DNA of 64,000 bases from Morinoia aosen (lineage: Eukaryota; Arthropoda; Malacostraca; Amphipoda; Talitridae). Positions within the stretch are counted from its first letter, which is position 1. The number at the start of each line of letters is the position of its first letter. The translations under genes and the position numbers were made by a program. Positions 10,665 to 21,483 of the stretch are shown one piece after another. The DNA is taken from contig CM059559.1 of the NCBI GenBank assembly GCA_030386875.1, positions 6,073,177-6,137,176 on the forward strand, written 5' to 3'. The notes beneath the pieces were generated by a model. It worked only from the letters and a program-made list of their open reading frames with translations, was not told where the DNA came from and ran no database searches.

Positions 10665-11467
10665 GGATTGTTTTCCTATTTTGGTTCACTGTATTCAATG
10701 TGAGTGTGACTGTGGACTTAATTAGTATTTAGAATCAAACCATGGCTTGTTCTAATTCAAACTGTTTTCGACTAACGCCTTCCCTGCCCTTTCATCCGCT
10801 TAATTAAGAAGAACGAGTTAGTGAGTCACTGTCATTTGAGAAGCTGGAATTGAATTTATTTACTTGCTTGCTTTATTGAGGGATAGAGTGCAAATTCTCA
10901 TTTTAGGGTCAGCCATAACGGCAGTTGGTGTCAATCAAGGAACGGCACTCTACATTGGGATGGATTAGAAATTGAACCGTATTTCTGGTAAATTCCATGT
11001 TCTGGGTCAGTGAACGTTAATTCACGGCAGTGAAGGTGTTAGTTATATATGCAGATCATTTATAACCACGAGCTAACTTGGAAGTTGTGGTATAACCTAT
11101 ATCTACATATATCATGGTATCCATAGATCATCTATAACCACGAACTAATTTATAAGTCATGGTATAACTTATATATATCATGTTATAGCTTATATCTATA
11201 TCATTTTTGTCCATAGATCATGTATAACCACGACCTAACTTTGAAGTCATGAACTGCTTCATAAAATGAAGCAAAGCAAGTCGTGAGGTGAAATATAAGA
11301 CTCTGTATTTTTAATTAACCCCAGCTTCACGTCGTGAATAACAGGAAAAAATGAAGGAATGACTAATATATATATCATCATTTAAATAATAACACAAAAC
11401 TATATAAAAGTCCATTTTATTTGTGTAAATGAGTGTTATTGCACATAAATCATCTTTTTTTGCTCGT
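10665..11467. other. No gene seen
   Basis: Upstream of gene A's first visible exon. At 11040-11240 a degenerate repeat (ATCATNTATAACCACGANCTAA, then AAGTCATGGTATAA) occurs three times at about 80-100 bp spacing. No core promoter element stands out. Confidence 0.4.
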
Positions 11468-11772
11468 GATAGCCATGTGCTAGAGGTTCTGCCGCCGTGC
11501 GGTAGAGACCCGGGTTCGAAACTCGGCGCTGGCGGTGGCGATTTTCTCTGTTGGGTATCGGAGAAAAATTCCAAGCATTTCAGACACCCACTCTACCCAG
11601 GTGTCTGAAATGGGTACCGGTCTCGACCGGGGGAAAGCGTCATGGCGTCCTGGCGTTAGTTATAAGGCATTTGAGAATCCAATGTACAAGGTGATATGTA
11701 TCAGGCTTGATTGGAAATAAAGCATCCGTGGATGCCTTCATTATTATTATTATATTATTATTATTATTATTT
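11468..11772 (+). mobile_element. tRNA-derived SINE, apparently full length
   Basis: The head contains an A-box-like TAGCCATGTGCTAGAGG and a clear B box GGGTTCGAAACTC about 35 bp further on, as in a tRNA-related RNA polymerase III promoter. A unique body follows (GTGTCTGAAATGGGTACCGG ... GGCTTGATTGGAAATAAAGC), ending in ATGCCTTCATTATTATTATT and an (ATT)n tail. A 5'-truncated copy with the same body and tail lies at 36.19-36.35 kb, the pattern expected of target-primed reverse transcription. Confidence 0.85.
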
Positions 11773-12022
11773 CCGTCAACAATTACAATTTCAAGGAAAT
11801 TGTTCTCAATATTTCATTATCTTAAAACTGTGATAAAATCTTTTTTTTAAGCTTTCTTAAATTCAAGATGATAACTTCTTTGACAGTGACGGACAGTGTT
11901 GATCGATCGAGGATAGAGTATATATTTGCAATAGTGCCGCGTCTGTAGTCACGTGCAGAACTTCTCTAACGCGTTGTCAAATTAAGCTAATCCGTACGTG
12001 TGTCGTAATGAAGTCAAAAACA

Positions 12023-12127
12023 GGTCTAAATATTTCGCCGCTTGCATGCATGTTTTTCGCCGCTCAAGTAATAAAATCGCTTAGGCGGCAAAAAACATGC
12101 ATGCTCCGGCGAAAAAGTTTGACTGGG
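12023..12127. repeat. Foldback element, copy 2
   Basis: Same family as 20-128: TTTCGCCGCTTGCATGCATG and GTTTTTCGCCGC on the left are mirrored by GGCGGCAAAAAACATGCATG and CGGCGAAAAAGTTTGACTGG on the right. Palindromic TGCATGCA and ATGCAT cores sit inside each arm. Confidence 0.75.
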
Positions 12128-12850
12128 AATAGTTTATGATAGATTGCCCTCTAGTTTCATTTGAATATGTTAGACAAAAAATCGTTCGCCTACACGAGGC
12201 CCACTCGTAAGTCAAGGTGCACAGCGAACTTTCAGCAATATTAGTTCATCAAAGTTCAACCAGCTACAGTTTGCATGGAATATGGTGCCATGAACCGAAT
12301 TTTCCGAACGAAGTGGGTTATTTCGATATTTATCAAATAGCAACTAGCAATGATATTAAAAAATTGCTATCTAGATTTATGAGTTATGAGTACCAATGAT
12401 ATAACCAGAGAAATTAGACACCGATTTCACTATTATTTTTTTCACTACGAGCCTATTGGTATCTGATTCACTCTATGAACACTACCACTGAGGTCAGAAA
12501 CACAATCAGGGTTAACATGGACATTTATTTACAAATTTAGTGTAAATTTCTGAGTTTTACAGATCATTTCACTCGAAATAGACCAACTCGTCAAGAAATT
12601 ATGGTCAGCTGTTACTTTCGACAGTTTACTTTAACTTAAATATTGTTTTTTATCACGGTTAAAGTATTTAATTCCATTGATTAGACACAACAACGTCGGC
12701 TCAATTTTTCGGACGGTCGATGGCCATCCTGCATTACGGGCTTGCAGTTAAATTTCAAGTTCCCTAGTCAGCATCAGAAATCATTTCAACCTTGCGTAAG
12801 CATTCACAAGCACACTAAGGTTTGATCATCGTTTTCACATATGTTTGCAG
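12128..12850. other. No gene seen
   Basis: AT-rich sequence with short open frames only. Confidence 0.35.
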
Positions 12851-12944
12851 AGTCACAATACACCCGTTCCGCGTTTCTCTTCCACCACAGAAACTAAACG
12901 GCAACTCCAGGGTGTTCCCCTACACGCTTGGTGGATCTTGTTGA
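12851..12944 (+). CDS. Candidate 3'-terminal exon, weak
   Basis: After TATGTTTGCAG a 30-codon frame (V-T-I-H-P-F-R-V-S-L-P-P ... V-F-P-Y-T-L-G-G-S-C) ends in TGA. The segment is GC-richer than its neighbourhood and its composition is protein-like, but the minus strand is also open for a similar length and no polyadenylation signal or partner exon is evident. Identity unknown. Confidence 0.2.
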
Positions 12945-14302
12945 GTCTGTAAAGTAGACTTGAGAGTAATCTTGAAGGGTTGACATAATCTTATCAGCGA
13001 TATTTTATTGGCGTGAAGGCTTTGTTGGCAGTGAGATCACAGCCGCTCTGCGCACGCGCAACATTCTTTCAAAACATCGAAAACACGTCGTGTAGCGATT
13101 CTTTTATCTGAATTTGTTCTCTCTCCGTTTAATTTTTTTAGATCAATTTCAATTGCATTGTTTTCAATCCTACTTTAAGAATTGAACAGATGACTCGGCG
13201 TCTATGAAAGAGAATTTGAACTTTCTTCGTTTTTTCTACATTTGTTCACAAATGCTCCTCGACTGACTTCACTAAACATGCAATTCACAGACTTGTTAAA
13301 TTGCCCAGAGTATACTCAGAAATGAAAGAAAAATAATATCGACATACCCCTTAGAATACCAAAAATGGCATAACACTGTAGTTTCATTCAAGAAATTACG
13401 GCTTGATTTCATTTAAAATTAGACCATCTGAAGGAAAAACATCCCCTATAATACTGGAGTGCTTAATTTATACCTATACCTATTTTATACCTATTATATT
13501 ATTTTGTACCTAAAAATATTATGTACGTATGACCATGTCAAATAAATACCCCAAATAACACGGAGGTGCTTATTCTCTAGTTTATTTGAAACGGGGTACC
13601 TTTTCTTCATATGTAAATTATGAATAAATTTAATTTACATGAGTTTGCCTAAATTACTCTATGCTGTTTGTTATGTTAGGCTAAATTATATGTTATGTTA
13701 GTTAAATTCCTTAGATGCATGTATACTTCCGTTCCTTATGCCTTTCTTCTAACTTTTTGGACCAATAGAAATTACTCATACCTAGTAATTACTTATACAA
13801 ACAATAATCTTGTGTCCCATGCACCTTTAAGTGATAAGGTATTGATGCTATTTCAATCTCTGTTTCTAAAACTTTTAGAAACCTTTAGAAACACCTTTTA
13901 TATATACACTGTATATACTGTATATGAACAAGGCGTTTGCTAAAAATGTATACATTTAAAAATTCCATTGAAATATATGAAATGGAAGACTATAGCAATA
14001 TAAAAAGGTTATGACCTTTTTTGTATCAATATTTTACACATATATATCAATATTTTATATATATCCTAACATTGAGAATATTTGTTGCTCGCCTCTACAT
14101 TACCTTCTCGTTAACTGGATACCTGAGCATTATGTGAGGACTGCTAATTTCGGTTTTTGACTTGTTTATCATAAACTCTACATTGAACATCTTCCTGATG
14201 TAAAAAATAGGGGTTGTGCATTTAAAATGTTCATCTGAAGTAGTTTCATGAGTGAGCCATAACTCTTATTTAAAGGGAAGTATACTAGCGATATTCCACG
14301 GC
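12945..14302. other. No gene seen
   Basis: Strongly AT-rich, with TATA-rich patches at 13.47-13.62 and 13.89-14.07 kb. No supported exon, repeat array or transposon end. Confidence 0.4.
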
Positions 14303-14468
14303 AGGGGTTCCCAATCTGGAGTGCGAGACGATATTCCAGGGGTGTGAGAAAATTCTAGGTAGATGATAGGATATTGGATATGTGTTGGTATTTTAATTTC
14401 AGGAGGTTCGAGGTCGAATGAAATTTCTTTGTGGGTGCGGGCCGATATAAAAGGCTGGAAACCCTAGG
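14303..14468. mobile_element. Possible hAT-like MITE remnant
   Basis: The left end CAGGGGTTCCCAATCTGG and the inverted right end CTAGGGTTTCCAGCC resemble the CAGNGGTTCYCAA termini common in hAT elements, about 166 bp apart. No clean 8-bp duplication is seen; instead the flanks share a longer imperfect direct repeat (GGGAAGTATACTAGCGATAT / GGGAAGTCTACTAGCATCAT). Confidence 0.4.
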
Positions 14469-17228
14469 GGAAGTCTACTAGCATCATTTAGAAACGTATG
14501 TTTCCCAATTATTTCATACTCCCCGATTAGCATTTAGATAATAACGGGAAAAATTGTAACTGTATTCTCAAACGCCGGTTTCCTCGGTCTGAAATGAGAA
14601 AATTGTTCATTTCTGAGACGCGTTGCTTATCTCTCCTATCCTCTGACAGACCTGGCTTATGATAACGCGCCAGGCACCTTGGCTGCACCTGACAGTTTCA
14701 AGGAACTGTCTTTCATTAACACCACGCTTCGTCAACCTCGAATTAATTCATTCTTTTTCCGTAGTAACTAAGTCACACAAATGAATAGCTTTGGATTTTA
14801 TAGGAGGAGTTTAAGTTTAGTACCGAAATGAGTTAAGGAAATTAAAATTAAAATTTGTACAACTGTGTTTTCTGAAACTGCCAAACTTAGTAAATTTTCA
14901 TCGGATTTAAAAACGCTTCTGAAGACTTTCACCGTCGCTGGAACCTGTAAAATTGTACCGGTCCTAACGGGTGCATATGAAACTTATAATACACTCTCCA
15001 ATGCCTGAAAAGAAATTGTTTAAAAAATGTAGTTGAACTATCAAACAACTAAAAGACGTCTGTTCATTTCCCGGATATGTTAAAGGCTTCTGTTAGACTG
15101 CTGGATAAATACAAGGTTGCAGAAAAACTTTCATGCTCCTGGAAGCTTTTCGTTTTAAACTAACAGAAACTCACATAGATGACTTCTGTTAAACCGTCGA
15201 GTATTTGAGAGGCTTTCGTTGATTGAACTATCGGATGCCTTAGAGTTTCGTGGAACTGATCGTGTTCATGATTCTTTCCTCGAACTATTGGTTCCTTGAC
15301 TACGTAGTATGAACAATGGTCAAGGACTCAATAGATTGCTGAATAATATGGCGGATGAACAGTATCTCTATACCATTTAGTAGAGTTCATCTTTTGTGGA
15401 TGGATTAAATCTTGGAGATACAGTAGTTCGATCTGTGCCAACATAGCCAGCCAGGCAGGGCATGCTACGAACACGGTTGCCAGCATACTTGCTGTATGAA
15501 TTAATCGTACAGTCTCAAGCGCCACTTTTCAAAGTCAGAAAACGACTTCAAAGTTCTACCCTAAAACTCGTCTAAATCTGCAACTAATAAAAGTGTTCAA
15601 CCATTTTTCAACTATCATGTTTTTCAGTACCTAACACTCACTCTCCAGACAGAGGAAGGTTTGGGGATGATAGTGGTATACATAATTCGTTTTCGCTTTA
15701 TATGCAGCTTAGTGGCGTGTGATTCTAAAGGCTTCATATCTGTGTGATCGAAGTTTGAGTGTTCAGGGAAAAATAGCCGCATTTTATGACTTCTACTTCC
15801 CGAATGTGAAAAATTCAAAGCTAAACTGTAACGGGCTTCAGGATAAAAGTTTCAAAATATTAGATAGAGTAAGTCTAGTACAATGGGAAGTCCAGTACAA
15901 TGGATATGTTTCAGAGATAGTAAAAGTATACTAACTACAAAAACTAATTTAGGTAATATAACTAAGCATATTCAAAACTATGTTAAAATTTAGAGGACAC
16001 CAGTGAAGTTTCAGTTCATCGAGGAGTTTACTTCGATCGAGTTCTCTCTATTCATGTCATGTGATAGCGTCTCATGTACCTTTCATTCCCTATAATTTCA
16101 TTAACCCCTCATTTTGGATTTTACCTTTGATTTAGATCTTTTAATCATCTACTGTATGTGCAAGGGAGAAAATGCTTACATCTTAAATTTCAAGACTATG
16201 TCTGAGGCGATAGTATCTATAGTAAACTCGCAATGACACTTTCTCAAATCAGTATAGTAGTCATACCTTTAGATGTAAGGTAGTTATCAAAGGCTTTGTT
16301 TCCCAGCTTTATTACTTACTAGTAATAAAGAGAAAAATCAGCTAATTTCCATGTAGTTTGAAACACAAAAGGTGCAACATTGGTACATTGGTTTCTTAAA
16401 ATAAATATCCTCAGTTGTCAAACTGTTCAAATAACTTCACGTCAGGTGCGCCATAGCTTTACACAGCTGAGTAGGTATGATCGAGTTTTGAACGAGTGAA
16501 TCCCCACTTAGGCTTAGTGTAATTATTTTCTAATGGTATAGAGGAGGGGTGACTTAAAATAGTCAAGATTATTGTCAGTCACGGAAACATTGCGGTGCCT
16601 AGCATCATGTTTATAGTAAATTCATTTTTGGAATACACATTTGTAAAGTAAACTAATATAAATTTACGTAGCGTATCTAAGCCGAGCTACAATAACCTTA
16701 AAATTAATATTCAGTTTCATATTAATTTCTTTTCTTTTTTCCTTCTTATTTTTCCTTTAATTAGATGAAAGAAACATATGGATTCAGAGGGTGGCATTCC
16801 AAAAGTATGATATTTTGATTTGTGCACTTCAAAATTCGATTGTCCTGTTGGTTCATCCAACTATCATATATGAGTAGATCATTCATCCCCTTCTCTGTGA
16901 TTGAATTCATTATAATTATTTCCCAGTTGCCGAGAAATGGATCGCAATGTAAGCTAATATAATCTCGAAAATCGAACTCTGAAACCAAAGTACAGATTTC
17001 ATGACTAGCTGACTTATCAATTATATCCAAAACACCTTAAAAAGTGTTGGTATTTGCAAAAACGTACTTCGGGAAAGAGTATTTTGTGTTTTTAGGTATC
17101 TGTTTGAAAAAAGGACTCGATTCAATGACGCAAGCGATGTCAGGCTGTATGAGCCGCCGGTGTACACCGGGTGAATTTTTATTATGCTGCTAGACCAGTA
17201 GACCGACCAGTAGTCACAAACTCAATTT
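14469..17228. other. No gene seen
   Basis: Low-complexity AT-rich sequence. Open frames at 15328-15525 (minus), 15719-15934 (plus) and 16761-17030 (minus) were examined. None has convincing splice boundaries or a recognisable motif. CGCCGGTGTACACCGGGTG at 17154-17173 is a perfect-type palindrome like those inside piggyBac MITEs (compare 37.48 kb). Confidence 0.4.
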
Positions 17229-17626
17229 GGATCTTTTTCAGATAAGCCCCGCCACTTATGTAACACACAAGTTCACCCACGGGTAACTTTCAAAATAATG
17301 CACTTATCGACTTCAAATTGCTCTCAAACGAAAGTTTGCTTTAATCTTTCCTTTAAATTACAATTTGAAGTCGATAGATGCATCATTTCGAAAGTTACGA
17401 GTGGATAAACTTCTGTGTTATGATGGCTCGCGAGTCGGATAGGTATATCAAGAAATTTATGTAGCTTACAGAAAACCGTTTCCCTACTGTTTATAGTACG
17501 AAAACAAAAAATGTATCAATCTTTCGTTTGAGAGTAATTTGAAGTCGATATGTGCATTGTTCCAAAAGTTACAAGTGGGTGAACTTATGCGTTGCATCAG
17601 TGGCGGGGTTTATCTGAAACAGATCC
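17229..17626. mobile_element. MITE with long terminal inverted repeats and 8-bp target-site duplication
   Basis: The 5' end GGATCTTTTTCAGATAAGCC is mirrored by the 3' end GGTTTATCTGAAACAGATCC, and the arms stay complementary for about 100 bp (GTTCACCCAC, ATCGACTTCAAATT, CTCTCAAACGAAAG). The element is flanked by CTCAATTT at 17221-17228 and again at 17627-17634, an exact 8-bp duplication as made by hAT-type transposases. The centre holds an extra partial copy of the arm (17365-17430). No coding capacity. Confidence 0.85.
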
Positions 17627-17634
17627 CTCAATTT

Positions 17635-18827
17635 TTATAAATATTTCATTTAAGCTGAATGAAGGCACGATCCAGTTAATGTTTGTTATTTCCATATTTT
17701 AACTACGATTGACTTTATATTTTTGTCGAATATTGAACTTTATTTAAACCTTTCGAGGTTAACGTGTTAAACAGCAACACACAAAAACCAATTAGCTTCA
17801 CGCATATAATTCCATCCATTCATCTCACTGATGTTCTTGGTATCTTTGAAATAGTTAATAAAAATGCTCAATTTGTAGATACAATGAATGACGAAAATTT
17901 CAGAATGAAAGCAGTAAATAACTAATATTTTAATTTAGCCACATTCGTCGTCGTTGATAACATTTTGTGAAAATGTATAAACTTAATGTGGCATACCAAA
18001 TTGTTTTACGAATGACCAATTTTAGAAACCACTGTTCTGCATAGATATCCCGTGAGTTACCAAGATTTCATAACTAGCAGAGCACTAAGTACACAACACT
18101 AAGTACACAACAGTTGACATAAAAATACTAAGCACAGTTATACACAAAATTACGATACGATTAAGATACAAAAGTTTATGACGAATCTAAAGAGAATTTT
18201 TTTAACTTTATTTCAGGCTTCTCCAAAGCTGAAACCTTCAATATTTTTTGCCTATGAACAAAAAATGTGTCTATAAAATCAGGTAAAACAAGAACATTAA
18301 AGAGAACAACCCTAAGCCCTAGACCCTGAAAAGGTAACATTCAAATATAATATCATCAGCATACCTATCAAAATTGCGAGTTTACGAAAATTTATTTATT
18401 TTGAGGTGTTTCAAGCCCTTTTCGGAGACAATTGTCATATATTTCTTCAATCGAGCTTACAGCGCTGACTCTACGTTTTTCAAATTACAGTATGAATTTC
18501 ATTTCAATGTATGAAAATGCTGTGATATTTAAAAATTGAGCATTAAATAACGTTTCCACTTTGGTCTTCTGAAGAGAATAACGCGTATAAAATTTACACA
18601 GTTGAGTGTTTTTCATTCACGAGCTTTACAGTTACGGAGCTAATGCTTATAAGTTTTACGATGTCTCGTTTTTTATTTCTAATTTTCGGCTTTCCTATTT
18701 GTAGTCAGATCATCACTCTATAAAATTTTTCCTTATAATTCGTGTTAAGTTCTCACTGTTTATCGTCATGGGTACCGGTGCATGTCATGCCGTATAGTTG
18801 ATTTTGTTTATCATTAGCGGACGACAA
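17635..18827. other. No gene seen; remnant of a piggyBac-type MITE at its left
   Basis: 17640-17770 resembles the right half of the MITE at 37463-37684 (CAGTTAATGTTTGTTATTT ... TTAACGTGTTAA). The rest, up to the calreticulin promoter, is AT-rich without supported features. Confidence 0.45.
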
Positions 18828-18846
18828 CCAATAGCTTAAGGCCATG
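18828..18846 (+). promoter_or_regulatory. ERSE-like element 1 (CCAAT-N9-CCATG)
   Basis: CCAAT, exactly nine bases, then CCATG: one mismatch to the ER stress response element CCAAT-N9-CCACG, which binds NF-Y together with ATF6/XBP1-class factors in ER chaperone genes. First of three in 82 bp, about 640 bp upstream of the calreticulin start codon. Confidence 0.55.
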
Positions 18847-18858
18847 CCAAGAATCCGG

Positions 18859-18877
18859 CCAATCGCAAGAATCCAAG
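18859..18877 (+). promoter_or_regulatory. ERSE-like element 2 (CCAAT-N9-CCAAG)
   Basis: CCAAT, nine bases, then CCAAG: one mismatch to the consensus, starting 31 bp after element 1. Confidence 0.5.
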
Positions 18878-18890
18878 TTAGAAGCTGTAA

Positions 18891-18909
18891 CCAATCGCAT
18901 GACTCCACA
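18891..18909 (+). promoter_or_regulatory. ERSE-like element 3 (CCAAT-N9-CCACA)
   Basis: CCAAT, nine bases, then CCACA: one mismatch, starting 32 bp after element 2. All three therefore sit on nearly the same helical face, about three turns apart. Confidence 0.55.
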
Positions 18910-19353
18910 GTCTGCACGATACAAGTTGTTTCGTTGTATAGACGCCTGAAACAAAACACACCTCTCGAACTGTTTACGAACATTTTCTCCAACAATACTC
19001 AAAACTATAAGTCAGAGGCTGTAAGAAATATGCAAAAAATATTAAACTTAGCTTCAGGTACATTATTAGAAAAAAATTTGTGATGAAAATCAATTTTCTC
19101 TAATAACTTTGATGCAATGAAATAAAGAATTTTCCATTTATGCCTAATTTTTAGTGGGTAGACTACTAAATTGTTCAAATAATAAATATTCAAGCTTAAA
19201 CTTCAATTTTTTTATATGTCCTATGCAGTTTAACGCCGTACTGAATTCTTCATCTACCAGTAAAAGGTGTAAAATCGCTCATGAGTCAAAACTATAAGCG
19301 ATCAAGCTCTATTTCTCAGATATTTCAAAGTTTATGATCAAAGATTTGTTGGA

Positions 19354-19372
19354 CCAATGAGCTTGCTCCACT
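19354..19372 (+). promoter_or_regulatory. ERSE-like element 4 (CCAAT-N9-CCACT), promoter-proximal
   Basis: CCAAT, nine bases, then CCACT, about 95 bp upstream of the calreticulin ATG and about 50-65 bp upstream of a likely initiator. This is the usual position of a working ERSE in ER chaperone promoters. Confidence 0.6.
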
Positions 19373-19417
19373 TGGTGAGTCGCCTCAGTAAAGCAGGCAG
19401 CGTAGTCGAGTTTGGTG

Positions 19418-19423
19418 TCAGTC
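19418..19423 (+). promoter_or_regulatory. Calr: Candidate initiator (TCAGTC)
   Basis: TCAGTC matches the arthropod initiator consensus TCAKTY and would give a 5' UTR of about 45 bases. A similar TCAGTA lies at 19385-19390. No convincing TATA box or DPE accompanies either, so the exact start is a guess. Confidence 0.3.
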
Positions 19424-19464
19424 GTGGCACGGTCTTCAGCGAGTGAGTAGACGCTAGTGGCATC

Positions 19465-19552
19465 ATGTACAGGCCTATTGTTATTTTCTGCCTTTTGGCA
19501 GTAAGTCTCGTCAACGCAAAGGTATTTTTCGAAGAAAGATTTACTGACGGAG
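19465..19552 (+). CDS. Calr: Calreticulin, exon 1 (signal peptide)
   Basis: Calreticulin is the soluble ER-lumen lectin chaperone that binds monoglucosylated glycoproteins and stores calcium. This exon starts at ATG 19465, giving M-Y-R-P then a hydrophobic core (I-V-I-F-C-L-L-A-V-S-L-V) and the cleavage-like N-A, after which the mature protein begins K-V-F-F-E-E-R-F. This places the family's conserved F-x-E-x-F start directly after a signal peptide of about 18 residues. The exon ends at donor ACGGAG|GTGAGT in phase 1. The four exons sum to 1,224 bp including the stop, a 407-residue protein, the normal length for the family. Confidence 0.93.
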
Positions 19553-20339
19553 GTGAGTCAATTTATTAGTTAATTTTTGTTATGTTTAGTTGATAGTTAC
19601 CGGCTGTCATGTGAGCAGTGAATAATTGCTTCAAAATTAATATATATTATATAGCATGGGCTTATTTGTAAATTTATTATTTAATAAATCATCGAATGAA
19701 ACCTACTACCCATCTGTAGTGATATTCTACGAAGGTATATTACTATTCCTCCTGGCTTGGCTTGTGCTCTAGGTGAAAACCGATTGGTGCCTATTTTACG
19801 ATGTACTGGAAAAGCACAAGAAGCAAAATTGAACATTTTTTCACACCAGTTGCTTGCGTGCCTCTACACTTGCGCCTCTCATTAGCGCATGAAGTCTAGA
19901 ACTCTGTTGAACTTTTACTAGTTTATAGTTAGTATTGTTTTTGAGCGTTACTGAGGCTAGAATTGAGAACTTTGTAGCTGAATGTCTCTTGTGTGAATTC
20001 GTGTTACTATTGTACCACATCCCAAATGGGTAAATTTAAGAGCAGGGTCAAATGTTAGAAACTGAAGACTGCAGAATTCAATATAGTGACAAAAATGTTG
20101 GTAAATCTGAAGGAGATGACAGTTGTCGATTTTCCACTTTTTGGTGCCTGAACCTAATTAATTGAATCAAAATAAACAAGTTTTCTTCTATTCTTTTTTC
20201 GTCTCAAATGAGTATTTTAAGATTTATAGCGGTAAGTTTAGTTTCGTCATTGATGACGAATGCGCTCGAATAAACAGCTACTCATCGATTTTCGAATTTT
20301 TGTTGCTTGAACCATGGTAATAACATTGAAATAAACAAC

Positions 20340-20874
20340 GGTAAATGTTAAGGACTTGACCATAATCAATTTTCCACTTTTTGAACAACAAAGGTTGTTG
20401 ATGAGACCTAAATAAACAAGTTTTCTTCAATGCACTTACCGGCGGAAATGAGTATTTTAAAAGTTATGGCGTTAAATGAGTTACCGGAACTCCAGTGTGC
20501 ATCACCCTATTACAAACGTAAAGAGGTTGGGTCGTGAGGGGTAGCCACAGTTCTTTTAGTTTTATAATTTTCACTAAAAGAACTGTTGCTACCCCTCACG
20601 ACCCAACCTCTTTACGTTTGTAATAGGGGGTTTGCTCTTCGTCGGCTTGGTTGGCGCGCGGGAACGCCTGTTTACTTTCACGTCGGACCGCGCGGTATAT
20701 TTTTCCCCGCCTCAAACACTGGAGTTACGTTAACTCATTTAATGCCATAACTTTTAAAATACTTATTTCTGCCTGAAAGTGCATTGAAGAAAACTTGTTT
20801 ATTTTGGTCTCATCAACAATCTTCGTTGATCAAAAAGTGGAAAATCAATTATGGTCAAGTCCTTAACATTTACC
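20340..20874. mobile_element. Palindromic MITE family 1 variant nested inside the 20100-21189 copy
   Basis: Ends GGTAAATGTTAAGGACTTGA and TCAAGTCCTTAACATTTACC. It is flanked by an exact 8-bp repeat TAAACAAC (20332-20339 and 20875-20882), showing that it moved into the outer element. It is itself interrupted near its middle by a family 2 foldback (about 20507-20630). Confidence 0.85.
20504..20631. mobile_element. Foldback MITE family 2, short form
   Basis: CTATTACAAACGTAAAGAGG and GTTGGGTCGTGAGGGGTAGC on the left are mirrored by CTACCCCTCACGACCCAAC and CCTCTTTACGTTTGTAATAG on the right, with only a short AT-rich centre. This is the third level of nesting. Long forms with an extra central hairpin are at 21.68, 34.86 and 35.86 kb. 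Confidence 0.85.
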
Positions 20875-21483
20875 TAAACAACTTTTATACTATACACTTA
20901 TTTCGTCAAATGAGTATTTAACGAGGTATAGCGGTAGGTTTGGTTTCGTCTTTCAAGACAAAGCGCTGGAAGCGAGACGCCATTGCAGTATTGCCATACA
21001 ACTCGATCAAAGAATTTCTTTCCGCTTCAAAGACTGGAGTTGCAGTAAGTCATTTACCGCTATAACTAATAAAATACTCATTTGAGACAAAAAGTGCATG
21101 GAAGAAAACTTGTTTATTTCGATCTAATTAACTATGCTAAGGCATCGGAATTTACAAAATCGACAACTGTCATCTCCTTCAGATTTACCAAAATGGTTTG
21201 TGGCCTATAAAATGCTGCCCATACTGAAGAGTATAAGAATGTGTTACTGAAAGTTATTTAACTTTTCTATTTGAATTCACAGTATGGGAAGCCAGATGAG
21301 TTCCTATGCTGAACGTTGAGTGGGATCATTAAAATTTGATTTTTCTTTCAAAACAAGCTATATTATTTGACTTGCTTATTGCTGTTGATTTAGCAATACC
21401 TTTATTTTCCTTTAATTTTTCTTTTAGGCTATATAAATTTTTCGTTCAAAATGCAGTTGAACCCGTTCATGGACATTAAAAAG

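Larger units (their letters stand above)
20100..21189. mobile_element. Palindromic MITE family 1, outer copy hosting nested insertions
   Basis: The ends GGTAAATCTGAAGGAGATGA (left) and TCATCTCCTTCAGATTTACC (right) are inverted copies, and inner blocks (AATAAACAAGTTTTCTTC, TCAAATGAGTATTTT) are likewise mirrored. Near-duplicate flanks (AAAATGTT / AAAATGGT) suggest an 8-bp target-site duplication. A second family member (20340-20874) is inserted inside it. A shorter uninterrupted-type copy is at 33851-34397. Non-autonomous; lies in calreticulin intron 1. Confidence 0.8.

Noticed and set aside
15328..15525. 65-codon hydrophobic minus frame
   Set aside because: Membrane-like composition but no supporting splice sites or neighbours; typical of chance frames in this AT-rich sequence.
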